NCBI RefSeq assembly: GCF_900109935.1
Contig: NZ_FOBV01000011.1
Span: 44,356 to 108,355 of the forward strand
Reading direction: 5' to 3'
DNA: 64,000 bases
From: Chryseobacterium taichungense
GTDB lineage: Bacteria > Bacteroidota > Bacteroidia > Flavobacteriales > Weeksellaceae
The translations under genes and the position numbers were made by a program. This document shows positions 18,608 through 27,024 of this stretch, piece after piece. Each line of letters starts with the position of its first letter. Within the stretch, counting starts at the first letter, position 1. The notes under the pieces are model-generated. The model saw only the letters and a list, made by a program, of their open reading frames with translations, was not told where the DNA came from and made no database searches.

Positions 18608-19492
18608 ATGAGTATAATAAAGCCATTGGGAATTCCTAAAGTAAAAGCATTAGGATTGAAGAATATAAATGGAATAGTTAAAACCCAGTCAAAAAGTTTG
18701 AGTATAAAATATATTTCTTGCTCAAAAGATGACAAATTGATATATTTGGTATTTAATGTAATTGGAAATAATTTAGAAAATGCTGACGCTAGTATTTATG
18801 TTGATGAAATCGATTCAATGATAAATGATGAAGCTGTCCCTAAAACAAAAGTTTCAATATTAAAAACAGGAGCAAAAAGGATTACTTTAAGTTTTGATAA
18901 AAATAAAGATTTTAGAGAAAGTTTTTTTGATGATGGAAATTTATTTCAAGCTACCATTGCCTGTGATGGACTTTCTGCGAATAGTGAGGAATTTAAATTG
19001 CTTTTTCCTAATAAACAAACGCTCTGGGAAAAAATATATGCAAAATATCCCAAACCATATAGTAAAAAACCTTGTAATGAAAATTATTATAATCAATGTG
19101 CGATTAGAATGAGTATTTCATTATTAGGAGCAGGTATAAAATTAAATGGAGTTAAAAACAAAACCAATCCTGGCGGGCAGATTAAGTGTTCTCATGGTCA
19201 TATTTTAGGAGCATATAATTTGAAAGAATTTATTATTGATGAAAATTTATTTGGTAAAGCACAGGAATTTAATGGTACGACTGATAATAATGTTTTAAAT
19301 AAAGTATCTAAAAAAAGAGGAATTTTATTTTTTGAAGCTTTTGAAGAAGACAATACGGACGATGGTACAGATAATCCAAATAGAAGTTCCAACTATAGAC
19401 ATATTGAAGTTTGGGACGGAAAGAAATTATTAAGCGGGTTTGATAATCAGATGTTTAAGGCTAAACTAATTTTATTTTGGGAAATTAAATAA
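18608..19492 (+). CDS. Tae4-like T6SS peptidoglycan amidase effector
   Basis: A 294-residue protein with two parts. Residues 1-130 are beta-rich and resemble the carrier domains attached to Bacteroidetes T6SS cargo. Residues 135-294 look like a Tae4-type NlpC/P60 amidase: YNQCAIRMS places the catalytic Cys at 164, and RHIEVWDG places the catalytic His at 265, the same pattern as CAIRMS and GHIDLWDG in Tae4. Tae4 enzymes cut the D-Glu to mDAP bond of peptidoglycan in rival cells. There is no signal peptide, as expected for T6SS delivery. The gene is AT-rich compared with its neighbours. ATG 18608 is chosen because the longer frame runs into a terminator. The next gene is probably its immunity gene. 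Confidence 0.8.
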   Translation: MSIIKPLGIPKVKALGLKNINGIVKTQSKSLSIKYISCSKDDKLIYLVFNVIGNNLENADASIYVDEIDSMINDEAVPKTKVSILKTGAKRITLSFDKNKDFRESFFDDGNLFQATIACDGLSANSEEFKLLFPNKQTLWEKIYAKYPKPYSKKPCNENYYNQCAIRMSISLLGAGIKLNGVKNKTNPGGQIKCSHGHILGAYNLKEFIIDENLFGKAQEFNGTTDNNVLNKVSKKRGILFFEAFEEDNTDDGTDNPNRSSNYRHIEVWDGKKLLSGFDNQMFKAKLILFWEIK

Positions 19493-19503
19493 TAATTAAG
19501 AAT

Positions 19504-20187
19504 ATGAAAAAAATAAGCATCCTTTTTTGTTGTATTTTGTGGACTTTTTGTTTTTCGCAGAATATAGACGGAGTTTGGGTCAACAAAGAACTTAGAAGCT
19601 CAATTTTAGATGGCTCATTAAAATCTAAAAGTTTTGAAATCATGAAACCTATGTTTTTTAAAATTTCAAAAGGTAAAATAGCAAATTATTATCAAGTAGA
19701 ACCAACAGTTGATCCTGAATATAAATTGTTAAAAAAAATAGGAAAAGATACTTATACGAATGGATCAGCGTCTTACATTCTTATTAATATTAATACTATA
19801 CTATATAAAACAAAAGAAATCACTTTTATCAGAAATCAAAATACAAATCTAAATGATTTATTTGACACAAAAACGCTGCTTACAAAGAGATATATTAATT
19901 TTTCAAAATTATCTTCAATTAAAAACATAAAGCTTAATAAAGAATCAGATATAAAATGTGCTTTCGATGGTAGGCGTGTAAATTGTAGTAATAATGTAAT
20001 GAAATTTTCCTATATTATTTATTCTTCTAATCCATATTATCACGACAGTTGGAATGATTTAGAATTTTACATAGATATAAATATTGATAATTTTAAAAAA
20101 ACATATTTAATTGAAAAAAATATGAATCATTCGTACGATCTTAAAGATTTGAATACAAATAAAATAGAATATATACTTAAATACTAA
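19504..20187 (+). CDS. Probable periplasmic immunity protein for the Tae4-like effector
   Basis: A 227-residue protein with a clear signal peptide (residues 1-18, ending FCFSQ), placing it in the periplasm, where a Tae4 amidase would act. It starts 11 nt after the effector stop, shares its low GC, and has two Cys residues close together (KCAFDGRRVNCS) that could form a disulfide. No Tai4 sequence motif is obvious, so the immunity role rests on position, export and effector type. A GLPGLI-like or other secreted role is less likely. Confidence 0.65.
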   Translation: MKKISILFCCILWTFCFSQNIDGVWVNKELRSSILDGSLKSKSFEIMKPMFFKISKGKIANYYQVEPTVDPEYKLLKKIGKDTYTNGSASYILININTILYKTKEITFIRNQNTNLNDLFDTKTLLTKRYINFSKLSSIKNIKLNKESDIKCAFDGRRVNCSNNVMKFSYIIYSSNPYYHDSWNDLEFYIDINIDNFKKTYLIEKNMNHSYDLKDLNTNKIEYILKY

Positions 20188-20356
20188 TCTAGATTAATAG
20201 GGTATTTATCAAGTGAGTAAACTGTGAGAATTGAGAATTCAAATGTATCTTCTGTATAATGGCACGAGTAAAATTATAAAAAATAGGTTGTCCAAATAGT
20301 TTTGGCAGCCTCCGTTCTCCGAAATTTGCAACTTCGGAGTTTATAAACAAACCTAT

Positions 20357-20386
20357 CGCTACCTTTAAAGGGTAGCGTTTTTTATA
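20357..20386 (+). terminator. Terminator between the immunity gene and the displaced gene tip
   Basis: CGCTACC (20357-20363) pairs with GGTAGCG (20371-20377), followed by six T residues. The 20188-20350 stretch before it has no gene; a second small hairpin (CTCCGAA/TTCGGAG near 20318-20340) is also present. Confidence 0.75.
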
Positions 20387-20393
20387 CCAATAA

Positions 20394-20788
20394 GTATGGC
20401 AAGAATCATCGTTACTGTAAAACCGGGCTTTGAAACGGCTGTACAGTTTTTCATGGAAACAGGCATCATCTGGAATGGTGGGGCCGTTCCTGTGATCGGA
20501 GATCCAATGTATATGAGTATTGTAGATGAAATGCGACAGCCTACCGGCAAACCGCAAGGAAAATACTGGATTACGAGAATTCCTACGACGCTTACGATTT
20601 TGCAGGCATCTTCTACCGGATTACCTGTGGAACAGCCGCTTCAAATCTTCATTGAAAAAGATCCGAAGAACTGTGAGAACCCTGAAGAATTGGAGTTTGA
20701 AACAAGCTTTTCTTTGGATAAGGATGCCCAACTTTCTCATAGTGATGGGACAACAACATTGCCAAGTACTATTATTAAACCTATATAA
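20394..20788 (+). pseudogene. Displaced 3' tip of the large protein gene
   Basis: From GTATGGCAAG onward this stretch repeats 18171-18400 of the large gene at very high nucleotide identity and codes for the same C-terminal block (MARIIVTVKPGF...). It then diverges after TTLTILQA, at the position where the variable C-terminus of the large protein begins. An open frame of 130 codons starts at ATG 20396. It has no promoter or gene 5' end and lies behind a terminator, so it is probably silent. It is best read as the former end of the large gene, left behind when the Tae4 module was inserted. Confidence 0.75.
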
Positions 20789-20812
20789 TTAAAATAGACA
20801 ATTTTTAAGGTT

Positions 20813-20844
20813 GAAAGTGGTGGGAAACCACCGCTTTCTTTTTT
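20813..20844 (+). terminator. Terminator after the displaced tip
   Basis: GAAAGTGGTGG (20813-20823) pairs with CCACCGCTTTC (20828-20838, one G-U pair) around a 4-nt loop, followed by TTTTTT. Its place after the tip matches the terminator after the intact large gene. Confidence 0.85.
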
Positions 20845-20866
20845 ATTAATTTATAAATTCACAAAA

Positions 20867-22867
20867 ATGAAAACAGGAAATATAGGAATACGAAATCTTG
20901 CGAATATTGGTGTCGGTGATATCGATCCATATGAGACAGATAAAAGGAAATATAAGGCTTTTGAAAAAACAGAAAAAGTAAAGCTGCGTATTGGGGTGTT
21001 CTTTGATGGGACAGGAAATAACAGGTATAATTCTGATAGTGTTTATTATAACACAAAATATAGCAATCTTCCGTTAAAAGAAGATGAAATACCTAAAATT
21101 AAAGACTTTAAAAGTTTCGTTATAGAATCAGGAAGCAGTTATTGGAACTCTTATTCTAATGTGGCCTTGCTTCACGACCTCTACGAAGAAAAAACAAAGT
21201 GGGAACAAGATTTGAAAACTCAAAACCTTCAGTTAAAATTTTATATGGAGGGTGTTGGTACGCTACGAAACGAAGAAGATGATATGATTGGCGCAGGAAT
21301 GGGAGAAGGTGAGAATGGTGTGATTTCCAGAGTACAGCAGGCATGTAAAAGCATTGCCGATGAAATAGCAAAAAATTTTCTTAGCAAGACAAAAAATCAC
21401 CAATAAAGTTCCGGAGATTATTTCCATACAATTCGATGTTTTTGGCTTCAGCAGAGGAGCAGCTGCAGCAAGGCATTTTTGTAATGAGGTATTGAAAACA
21501 GGAAGAGATACTAATACTGAAAGCAGGAGTACTCCTACAAATATAAGACGGCCCGTCATTAAAAAATCTGAAACACCGAAAGATTTTAGCGCAGAAGTTA
21601 GGCAATACAAAGCAGACGGAACAAAAAAAGTAAAAGACAATACTCAGGTCGTTCCTCAGATCAATGCTCCTGTTACAAATGTATTTACAGGAGGAAGCTT
21701 AGGAGCATTTCTTAAACAAAGAAATATAAATTATCCAAAATTTAATGTAAGTATCGAATTTTTAGGAATATTTGATACTGTAATCTCCCAAATATTGGAA
21801 AAAAAGGAATTATTGACGAGGCAAGAAATCCTGTAATACAATCTTTGATTGCTCCTTTTAATCCCGTCATTCCCATATTCTCCGGTCCCGCATTAGGAGT
21901 AGCATTAATAAAAAAAGTAAACCCAACACTTTCTAATCCTAATATCAAGAAGGTATTGCATCTGAAAGCACAAACTGAATGGCGTGATAATTTCCCGATA
22001 ACACCTATAGGAAAATTTAATGGGGTACACGCCAAAGAGCTTACCGTATTAGGAGCTCATTCTGATGTAGGAGGTGCTTACTGGCAAACTGAAGCAGAAC
22101 TGAATACACTGCATTTTTTTGATTTAGGCGTAAATGCATCTTCAGTAGAAAAACAGAAACTGGAACAGCAGAAAGAATTGTTGCGTAATTGGTATATTAC
22201 ACAAAATCTTTGCAAAGCCCACCAGATACATTGGAAACTTTTTCATCACGTACTATCATATGAGGGACAAATTGGGGAACATCCATCTACAACTAAAAAA
22301 GAACTTCTGGAAGAAACTTTTATGGGAAATAGCACCGTTAAAACAGTGGGAAACAGAACCTACGTACTACAAGGATATCACCATAAACTACTATCTAAAA
22401 GACCGTTGAATAATAAATTATCGTTGGTCTATATGAATGTCATGAAATATATAGCTTTACATTATGCAGACGTGCCATTTACATTCCCAGTAAAAGATAC
22501 CCCTCACCCAGAAGAATATATACTTCCGGATGGAAATGGTGAAGAGCAAGATCTGAAAAATTACCAAGATCTTCTTATTAAAGTAGCAGAGGATAGCTGG
22601 ACTAATAAAGAAGGAAAAACCACTACCTACCCCTTACTTGTAAATAATGACGGATATTATAAGCTTTCAGCAGAAATGTCTCAGTACATTTTAGGGAATT
22701 TTGTACATTTATCGGCAAACTTCAACTCACCTTTAAAAGATGCGTTGGATCATTATAATTTCGCTTATGCAAACGTACCTCAATTCACAGATGAAAAAGA
22801 ATTTAAAAACCCTCCTTACGAAAGGAAATCTTATAACCCTGAACTTCTTGGGTATGATCTTTATTAG
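20867..22867 (+). pseudogene. DUF2235 (Tle1-like) lipase effector, broken by two frameshifts
   Basis: Three consecutive frames together code for one DUF2235 alpha/beta hydrolase: 20867-21406 (oxyanion motif GVFFDGTGNN), about 21390-21836 (nucleophile motif VFGFSRGAAAARHF and catalytic-Asp motif GIFDTV) and about 21791-22867 (His motif GAHSDVGGAY). The first junction needs one more A in the A6 run at 21391-21396; the second needs one more C in CCC at 21787-21789. All catalytic residues are kept, so decay is recent or the breaks are assembly errors. DUF2235/Tle1 enzymes are T6SS phospholipases. A tiny lipoprotein start overlaps its stop. Confidence 0.8.
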
Positions 22868-22955
22868 CACATTATTATCTTCCTGTCAAAAAAATAAATA
22901 TTCCTGGGAGCCGGGATTTTCGGCTCTATCAATCCCATTAAATCTGAATAAATAA
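22854..22955 (+). pseudogene. Remnant of a lipoprotein gene, probable decayed immunity gene
   Basis: ATG 22854 overlaps the end of the DUF2235 gene by 14 nt and codes for 33 residues: a lipoprotein-like start with lipobox STLLSSC, then QKNKYSWEPGF. The overlap and the KYSW after the lipobox are reminiscent of DUF2931 immunity lipoproteins, which follow the other DUF2235 gene in this window. Only the first part remains. Chance cannot be excluded in so short a frame. Confidence 0.35.
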
Positions 22956-22987
22956 ATCATTCCATTTTACAGCTCACAGCAGAAAAA

Positions 22988-23019
22988 TTTGTTTAAAACC
23001 AAAAACATAAATACATTTG
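22988..23019 (+). promoter_or_regulatory. Promoter of the PKD-protein gene
   Basis: TTTG (22988-22991), 20 nt, TACATTTG (23012-23019). It matches the Bacteroidetes consensus very well and excludes the upstream TTG at 22989 as a start codon. Confidence 0.75.
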
Positions 23020-23039
23020 TAGCCACACAAACGATACAA

Positions 23040-24104
23040 ATGAAGAAAAAAAGAATTGCTTTTCTGCCTGATATTGATCCAAAAATTTACCTGAGCTTCG
23101 GATTAATTTTTTTATTTAGCCTGATTTTTTTTCTATACCAGTATTTTCGTCATGTCGATTGTGAAAATGCCAATTTTTATATCCATGCTGAAGAATATAT
23201 TGTTAATAAAATTGTAGAATTCAACGATAATACCAAAGGCGCCACCTCTTGGGAATGGGATTTTGGTGACAGCACTGAGATAGACAGAAGACAGCGAACC
23301 ATTCATTATTACAAAAGACCAGGAGAGTATATCGTAAAGCTGAAGATCAACGCTAACTGCATACATGAAAAACTGATCACCATTACCAGCATCAGCCAGC
23401 AAACAGGCTATTTACCAATCATTACATCACCGGATGTAGCCACTGTGGGAGAGGCCGTTCATTTCAATGCAGAAAAAGACGGTGGAGAATCCTGGGAATG
23501 GAGCTTTGGAGAAACGGGCAACACTGACGCATTGGAAAAATCTACGGTGTATCATTATAAAACAACAGGAGATAAAAAAATCACACTCATTGTAAATGGT
23601 GATGTGGAACATACAGCAATAAAAACCATCTACGTTGCTCCTAAAGTCATCAAAGCAAAACAAAAAATCGACATCAAATCCTATGAATTTGAAAAGTCTC
23701 ATTCTTCTTTTTCTTTGCCACAGGGAGAAGCACAAAAAGATCCGTTGGTAGACATGCTGCAATATATTCCGGTTTCTCCAAAAGCGAAACTGAAAAAAGA
23801 CTCAGTTGTTTCAGATAATAAAATTCCTGAAATATCGAATGAACAATTTCAGATCTTACTCAATCAGGTTGCTGCACAAACCAAAACGAAGGATGATTTT
23901 AAGGAATATCTTTGTGACAAATACAATATTCCTGTAGTTGTTAATGATGAAAATTTAATTCCATTCGACCAATTCTGCCAGAAAATTTCTGGAAAAAAAA
24001 TTAAAATTACAGCATTAAGATTAAGTAAAGATTCTAAAAACTGTATTCAGAACATCAACATTCACTATAAAATAAAAAAATGGATGATGTGGATGGAAGA
24101 ATAA
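23040..24104 (+). CDS. PKD-domain inner-membrane protein, candidate T6SS envelope subunit
   Basis: A 354-residue protein with a short cytoplasmic basic N-terminus, one transmembrane helix (about residues 14-36) and a periplasmic part. Two PKD-type Ig-like domains follow (SWEWDFGDST near residue 70 and SWEWSFGETG near residue 150), then a linker and a C-terminal alpha/beta region with a Cys pair. Bacteroidetes T6SSiii loci code for extra envelope proteins (TssN to TssR), and PKD-containing subunits occur among them; TssP is the best guess but I cannot confirm it. ATG 23040 is set by the strong promoter just upstream. Confidence 0.7.
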   Translation: MKKKRIAFLPDIDPKIYLSFGLIFLFSLIFFLYQYFRHVDCENANFYIHAEEYIVNKIVEFNDNTKGATSWEWDFGDSTEIDRRQRTIHYYKRPGEYIVKLKINANCIHEKLITITSISQQTGYLPIITSPDVATVGEAVHFNAEKDGGESWEWSFGETGNTDALEKSTVYHYKTTGDKKITLIVNGDVEHTAIKTIYVAPKVIKAKQKIDIKSYEFEKSHSSFSLPQGEAQKDPLVDMLQYIPVSPKAKLKKDSVVSDNKIPEISNEQFQILLNQVAAQTKTKDDFKEYLCDKYNIPVVVNDENLIPFDQFCQKISGKKIKITALRLSKDSKNCIQNINIHYKIKKWMMWMEE

Positions 24105-24410
24105 CTAGACGATACGACTATTTATTAGTTTTCAACGGAATATAAATATGGTTGTAAAAAGTATATTTTAATGATGATTATACTTTAAAGCATCGTTAAG
24201 ATAATCAAATATTGTCAAGACATACAATACCCTAATTTTATCAAATTCGTATTTTTTATAAGTAATTTTTCAAAATAATTTAATTTTTAATCCGTAAAAA
24301 TTAAACATTTCACAGCAAAATGAATATATTTGTCAAATAAGCCTGACTTACTTTATTAAGTATTTCAGCTTTGCAAGTTATTAAAAAACGAATACCATTA
24401 AAAACACAAG
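24105..24410 (+). other. AT-rich intergenic region
   Basis: About 306 nt without a gene. A TATATTTG -7 element at 24325-24332 probably drives the NlpC-like lipoprotein gene and those after it; its -33 element is weak. Confidence 0.5.
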
Positions 24411-25049
24411 ATGAAAAAAGGTAAATTTCAAATGATCCTTTATTCGCTCTTCTGTACTGCCGTACTATCCTGTGGCGGCAAAAAGTACATTAGGGAAATT
24501 CCGTACAGTTATTCCTCATCAGAATTTTCTGAAATATCTCATGAAAAATTGGCCAGTTCACCATATTCAATAGTAGATGATAATCCACAGGGACTGAATG
24601 ATGATACTTTAAAGATCAAAGAAAAATATTCGATTATCATGGAGGTAATGCCTAATGAAGTCAGGGATTACAAACTCTATTCTTACATTGATCCGTGGTT
24701 GGGAACACCTTACAAAAAACAATCGCTGGAAAAACAAAAAGGAGTCGATGCATCATATTTTGTACAGGCATTATTCAGTGATGTGTATGGCGAGACTTTC
24801 CCCAAAACACCTGACGGCATATTTCGTTCCAAGTCGCTACAGCTTTTTACCGGTCGAAACTTTTTGAAAGAAGGGGATATTGTCTTTTTTCGATACGACA
24901 AATTTCACCCAATTTCTGATGTGGCCGTTTATCTTCACAACGACCGCATTCTGGCGTGTACAGCTAAAGGTCTCAGCATTTATGATTTTAATGATGAATA
25001 TTTTCAGCTGCGTTTTATCGCTGCAGGAAGATTAAAGGAAAAGAAGTAA
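24411..25049 (+). CDS. Lipoprotein with a catalytically degenerate NlpC/P60 domain
   Basis: A 212-residue lipoprotein (lipobox LSC, Cys21). Residues 85-205 follow the NlpC/P60 layout (WLGTPYKK, then GVDASYFVQ, GDIVFF, ISDVAVYL). The catalytic Cys of GVDCSGF is Ala114, and the catalytic His of ISHVAIYL is Asp170, so hydrolase activity is not expected. The protein may still bind peptidoglycan. Within a T6SSiii locus lacking TssJ/L/M, an outer-membrane or wall-anchoring lipoprotein is expected; TssQ is a possible identity but unproven. The LysM gene follows after 6 nt. Confidence 0.75.
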   Translation: MKKGKFQMILYSLFCTAVLSCGGKKYIREIPYSYSSSEFSEISHEKLASSPYSIVDDNPQGLNDDTLKIKEKYSIIMEVMPNEVRDYKLYSYIDPWLGTPYKKQSLEKQKGVDASYFVQALFSDVYGETFPKTPDGIFRSKSLQLFTGRNFLKEGDIVFFRYDKFHPISDVAVYLHNDRILACTAKGLSIYDFNDEYFQLRFIAAGRLKEKK

Positions 25050-25055
25050 GAAATT

Positions 25056-26030
25056 ATGAAAATCCATATGGTAAAAAAAGGAGAAACATTGGAAAATATT
25101 ATTTCGCTATATAATATTCCTACGATTGAAATGTTACGGTTTTTTCATAACCAAAATGCTCCGAAAGACAGTAATCATATTGGTTTTTCGATTTTTTCCG
25201 GGCAAAAGCTTTTTATTCCAGGAAAAAAAGAGATTGATTCAATTATTTCGGAAAGAAAAATAAAAGCGAAAGAATTTTTGGATATAGAGCAGAACAAGCA
25301 CCTCAATCAGAATCTGAAATTTCCTTTTGTCAACGGAAATCATAAATATAAAGTAAGTCTTCAGGAAGATGGAAGTGATGAAATTATTTTTTTCACTTTA
25401 CAGACAGAATTTGTGAAAAAAGAAGAAGAATTATATTACCTGAATATCAGACAAAGTGAAATAAATGAAAATGAAAATACAGATAAAAGCTGTGTAGAAC
25501 TGTTGGCTTCAGAGATCAATAAGAACATTTATCCGCTAAAAGCAGGTATTGATGAAAAAGGATGTATTCGGAAAATCGATGAGGTTTTCTTAGTCCGAAA
25601 AAAATGGAATAATAAGAAAGCGGATTTACACGAATTTTTTCCAAGAGAATTTGGAAAGAAAATGCTGGATGATGTTGAGGAAAATTTGCATGCACCGGAA
25701 CGCCTTGTAAGTACACTTAATCTTAGTATTGTCTGGACATTTTTATTTCGTGCTATAACAGGAAAATATGAAAACGGAAAATGTGAGAAAGAAATTAATC
25801 TTATTGATCAATATTCAAAATTTCCAGTACTCAATATAATGGAGAAAAAAATCATTGGTGATGGTAAAACTTTTCAAATCCGTCAAGAGATTTTTGAGCG
25901 TAATTCTGATGAAATGAAAGCGAAGGGATTCTATATCCTGAATACGAAAAGTAATATTTTGCTTAACGCAGAAATAAACTTGTTCAATATGCCGGAACAT
26001 CTGATTCTTAAAATTACAAAAACACAATAA
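25056..26030 (+). CDS. LysM-domain protein
   Basis: A 324-residue protein without a signal peptide. Residues 2-55 are a LysM domain (KKGETLENIISLYNIPTIEMLRFF...KLFIPGK). The remainder is a mixed alpha/beta region repeating a 'KVSLQEDGSDEIIFFTLQTEF' type strand pattern, with no family I can name. LysM proteins without export signals occur in contractile injection loci as spike or baseplate adaptors. It lies directly between the NlpC-like lipoprotein and the PAAR-like gene (2-nt gap), so a spike-loading or adaptor role is plausible. Confidence 0.75.
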   Translation: MKIHMVKKGETLENIISLYNIPTIEMLRFFHNQNAPKDSNHIGFSIFSGQKLFIPGKKEIDSIISERKIKAKEFLDIEQNKHLNQNLKFPFVNGNHKYKVSLQEDGSDEIIFFTLQTEFVKKEEELYYLNIRQSEINENENTDKSCVELLASEINKNIYPLKAGIDEKGCIRKIDEVFLVRKKWNNKKADLHEFFPREFGKKMLDDVEENLHAPERLVSTLNLSIVWTFLFRAITGKYENGKCEKEINLIDQYSKFPVLNIMEKKIIGDGKTFQIRQEIFERNSDEMKAKGFYILNTKSNILLNAEINLFNMPEHLILKITKTQ

Positions 26031-26031
26031 T

Positions 26032-26511
26032 ATGGGACAAAAATATTTAGTCTGTCAAGGAGCTATCTGCAAATGCGACTTCGGCTCTGCAACCGATACA
26101 TTAAAAGTGCTTACCCAAAATAAACATTATATTAATGATCAAGAAGGCAAAACCAAACTGACCGCAACACACAAAGATATCGGTAAAACGTTTGAGAAAA
26201 ATTCATTCGGAAGCTGCGCCAAGATGAATAACAATCCATGTCAGGCCTTAATAACTGAATGGAGCGGTTTTTACAAAAACATAACATTAGCATATAACGG
26301 AGGCGGAAAAGCACTGTTAGAAGACAGCAAAGCCACTTGCCCTATTGGTGGAAAAGATTGTATCAAGATTATAAAGCACGGACAAACTGTAGAAATCAGC
26401 AAGCAGAATCTGAAAAATACCAGCTCCACCAAAATACACATCATGAATTCTCTACTGAATATTGATGAATTAATGGATGAATTGGATGAGCAGGAATTAG
26501 ACGCTTATTAA
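26032..26511 (+). CDS. DUF4280 PAAR-like spike-tip protein
   Basis: A 159-residue protein with the DUF4280 pattern of paired short strands and Cys residues: VCQGAICKCDFG near the N-terminus, SFGSCAKMNNNPC near residue 60 and KATCPIGGKDCI near residue 105. DUF4280 proteins have a PAAR-like fold and are thought to cap the VgrG spike and carry effectors. The start follows the LysM stop by one nt, and a probable effector carrier gene follows. Confidence 0.85.
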   Translation: MGQKYLVCQGAICKCDFGSATDTLKVLTQNKHYINDQEGKTKLTATHKDIGKTFEKNSFGSCAKMNNNPCQALITEWSGFYKNITLAYNGGGKALLEDSKATCPIGGKDCIKIIKHGQTVEISKQNLKNTSSTKIHIMNSLLNIDELMDELDEQELDAY

Positions 26512-26521
26512 GAATTACAAC

Positions 26522-26965
26522 ATGTCAAAAAAAGGAGTATCGAAAGTATCGGGCAACATCTCTCCTGTAGTAGGTGAAAAACAAGTATACCATATAATAG
26601 AATGGTACGCTGATACATCTGTATCTGAAAGAAATCTTGCTGATGTAACCTGGGAGCTCTTTAAAAAAAGAAAAAACGGCCAATTTACATCAACCAATAT
26701 AAAGAAAAAAGGCGTTGGTGAATTTACATTCGGAGAAACAGCCTGGAAACATACCTATCGATTGGAAGCCTATCTTTATAAACCTGAAGGAGGAGGCCTT
26801 ATTATTACCCCTAAACCAAGTACGGTTCCGAAAATAAACAAAGTTGAGCTTTATTATGTCGACGATACCAAAGGCAGCACTTTCAGCTTTATGGAAAAAC
26901 TCAGAGCTAAAGCTTATTGTGTAAACCTTGCAGGAAAAGAGATCATCTTTAACCGAAGAAGATAA
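26522..26965 (+). CDS. Truncated T6SS cargo-carrier domain protein
   Basis: A 147-residue protein beginning MSKKGVSKVSGNISPVVGEKQ, a beta-rich Ig-like domain (VTWELFKK, FTFGETAWKHTYRLEAYLYKP, KINKVELYYVDD). I recognise this start from much longer flavobacterial T6SS proteins that carry toxin domains. Here it ends abruptly (IIFNRRR). Removing one A from TTTAACC at 26951 would extend the frame to a stop at 27018-27020, 5 nt before the next ATG. It is either a truncated effector or one whose toxin domain was lost. Confidence 0.6.
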   Translation: MSKKGVSKVSGNISPVVGEKQVYHIIEWYADTSVSERNLADVTWELFKKRKNGQFTSTNIKKKGVGEFTFGETAWKHTYRLEAYLYKPEGGGLIITPKPSTVPKINKVELYYVDDTKGSTFSFMEKLRAKAYCVNLAGKEIIFNRRR

Positions 26966-27024
26966 AAAACTACCCAAATATGATATTATTGCAGAAAACT
27001 CAAAAGAAAGTTCAAGATAAGCGT

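Noticed and set aside
20230..20350. Possible insertion-sequence end (GGTTGTCCAAATAG and hairpin) before the displaced tip
   Set aside because: No matching opposite end, target duplication or transposase is visible in the window.
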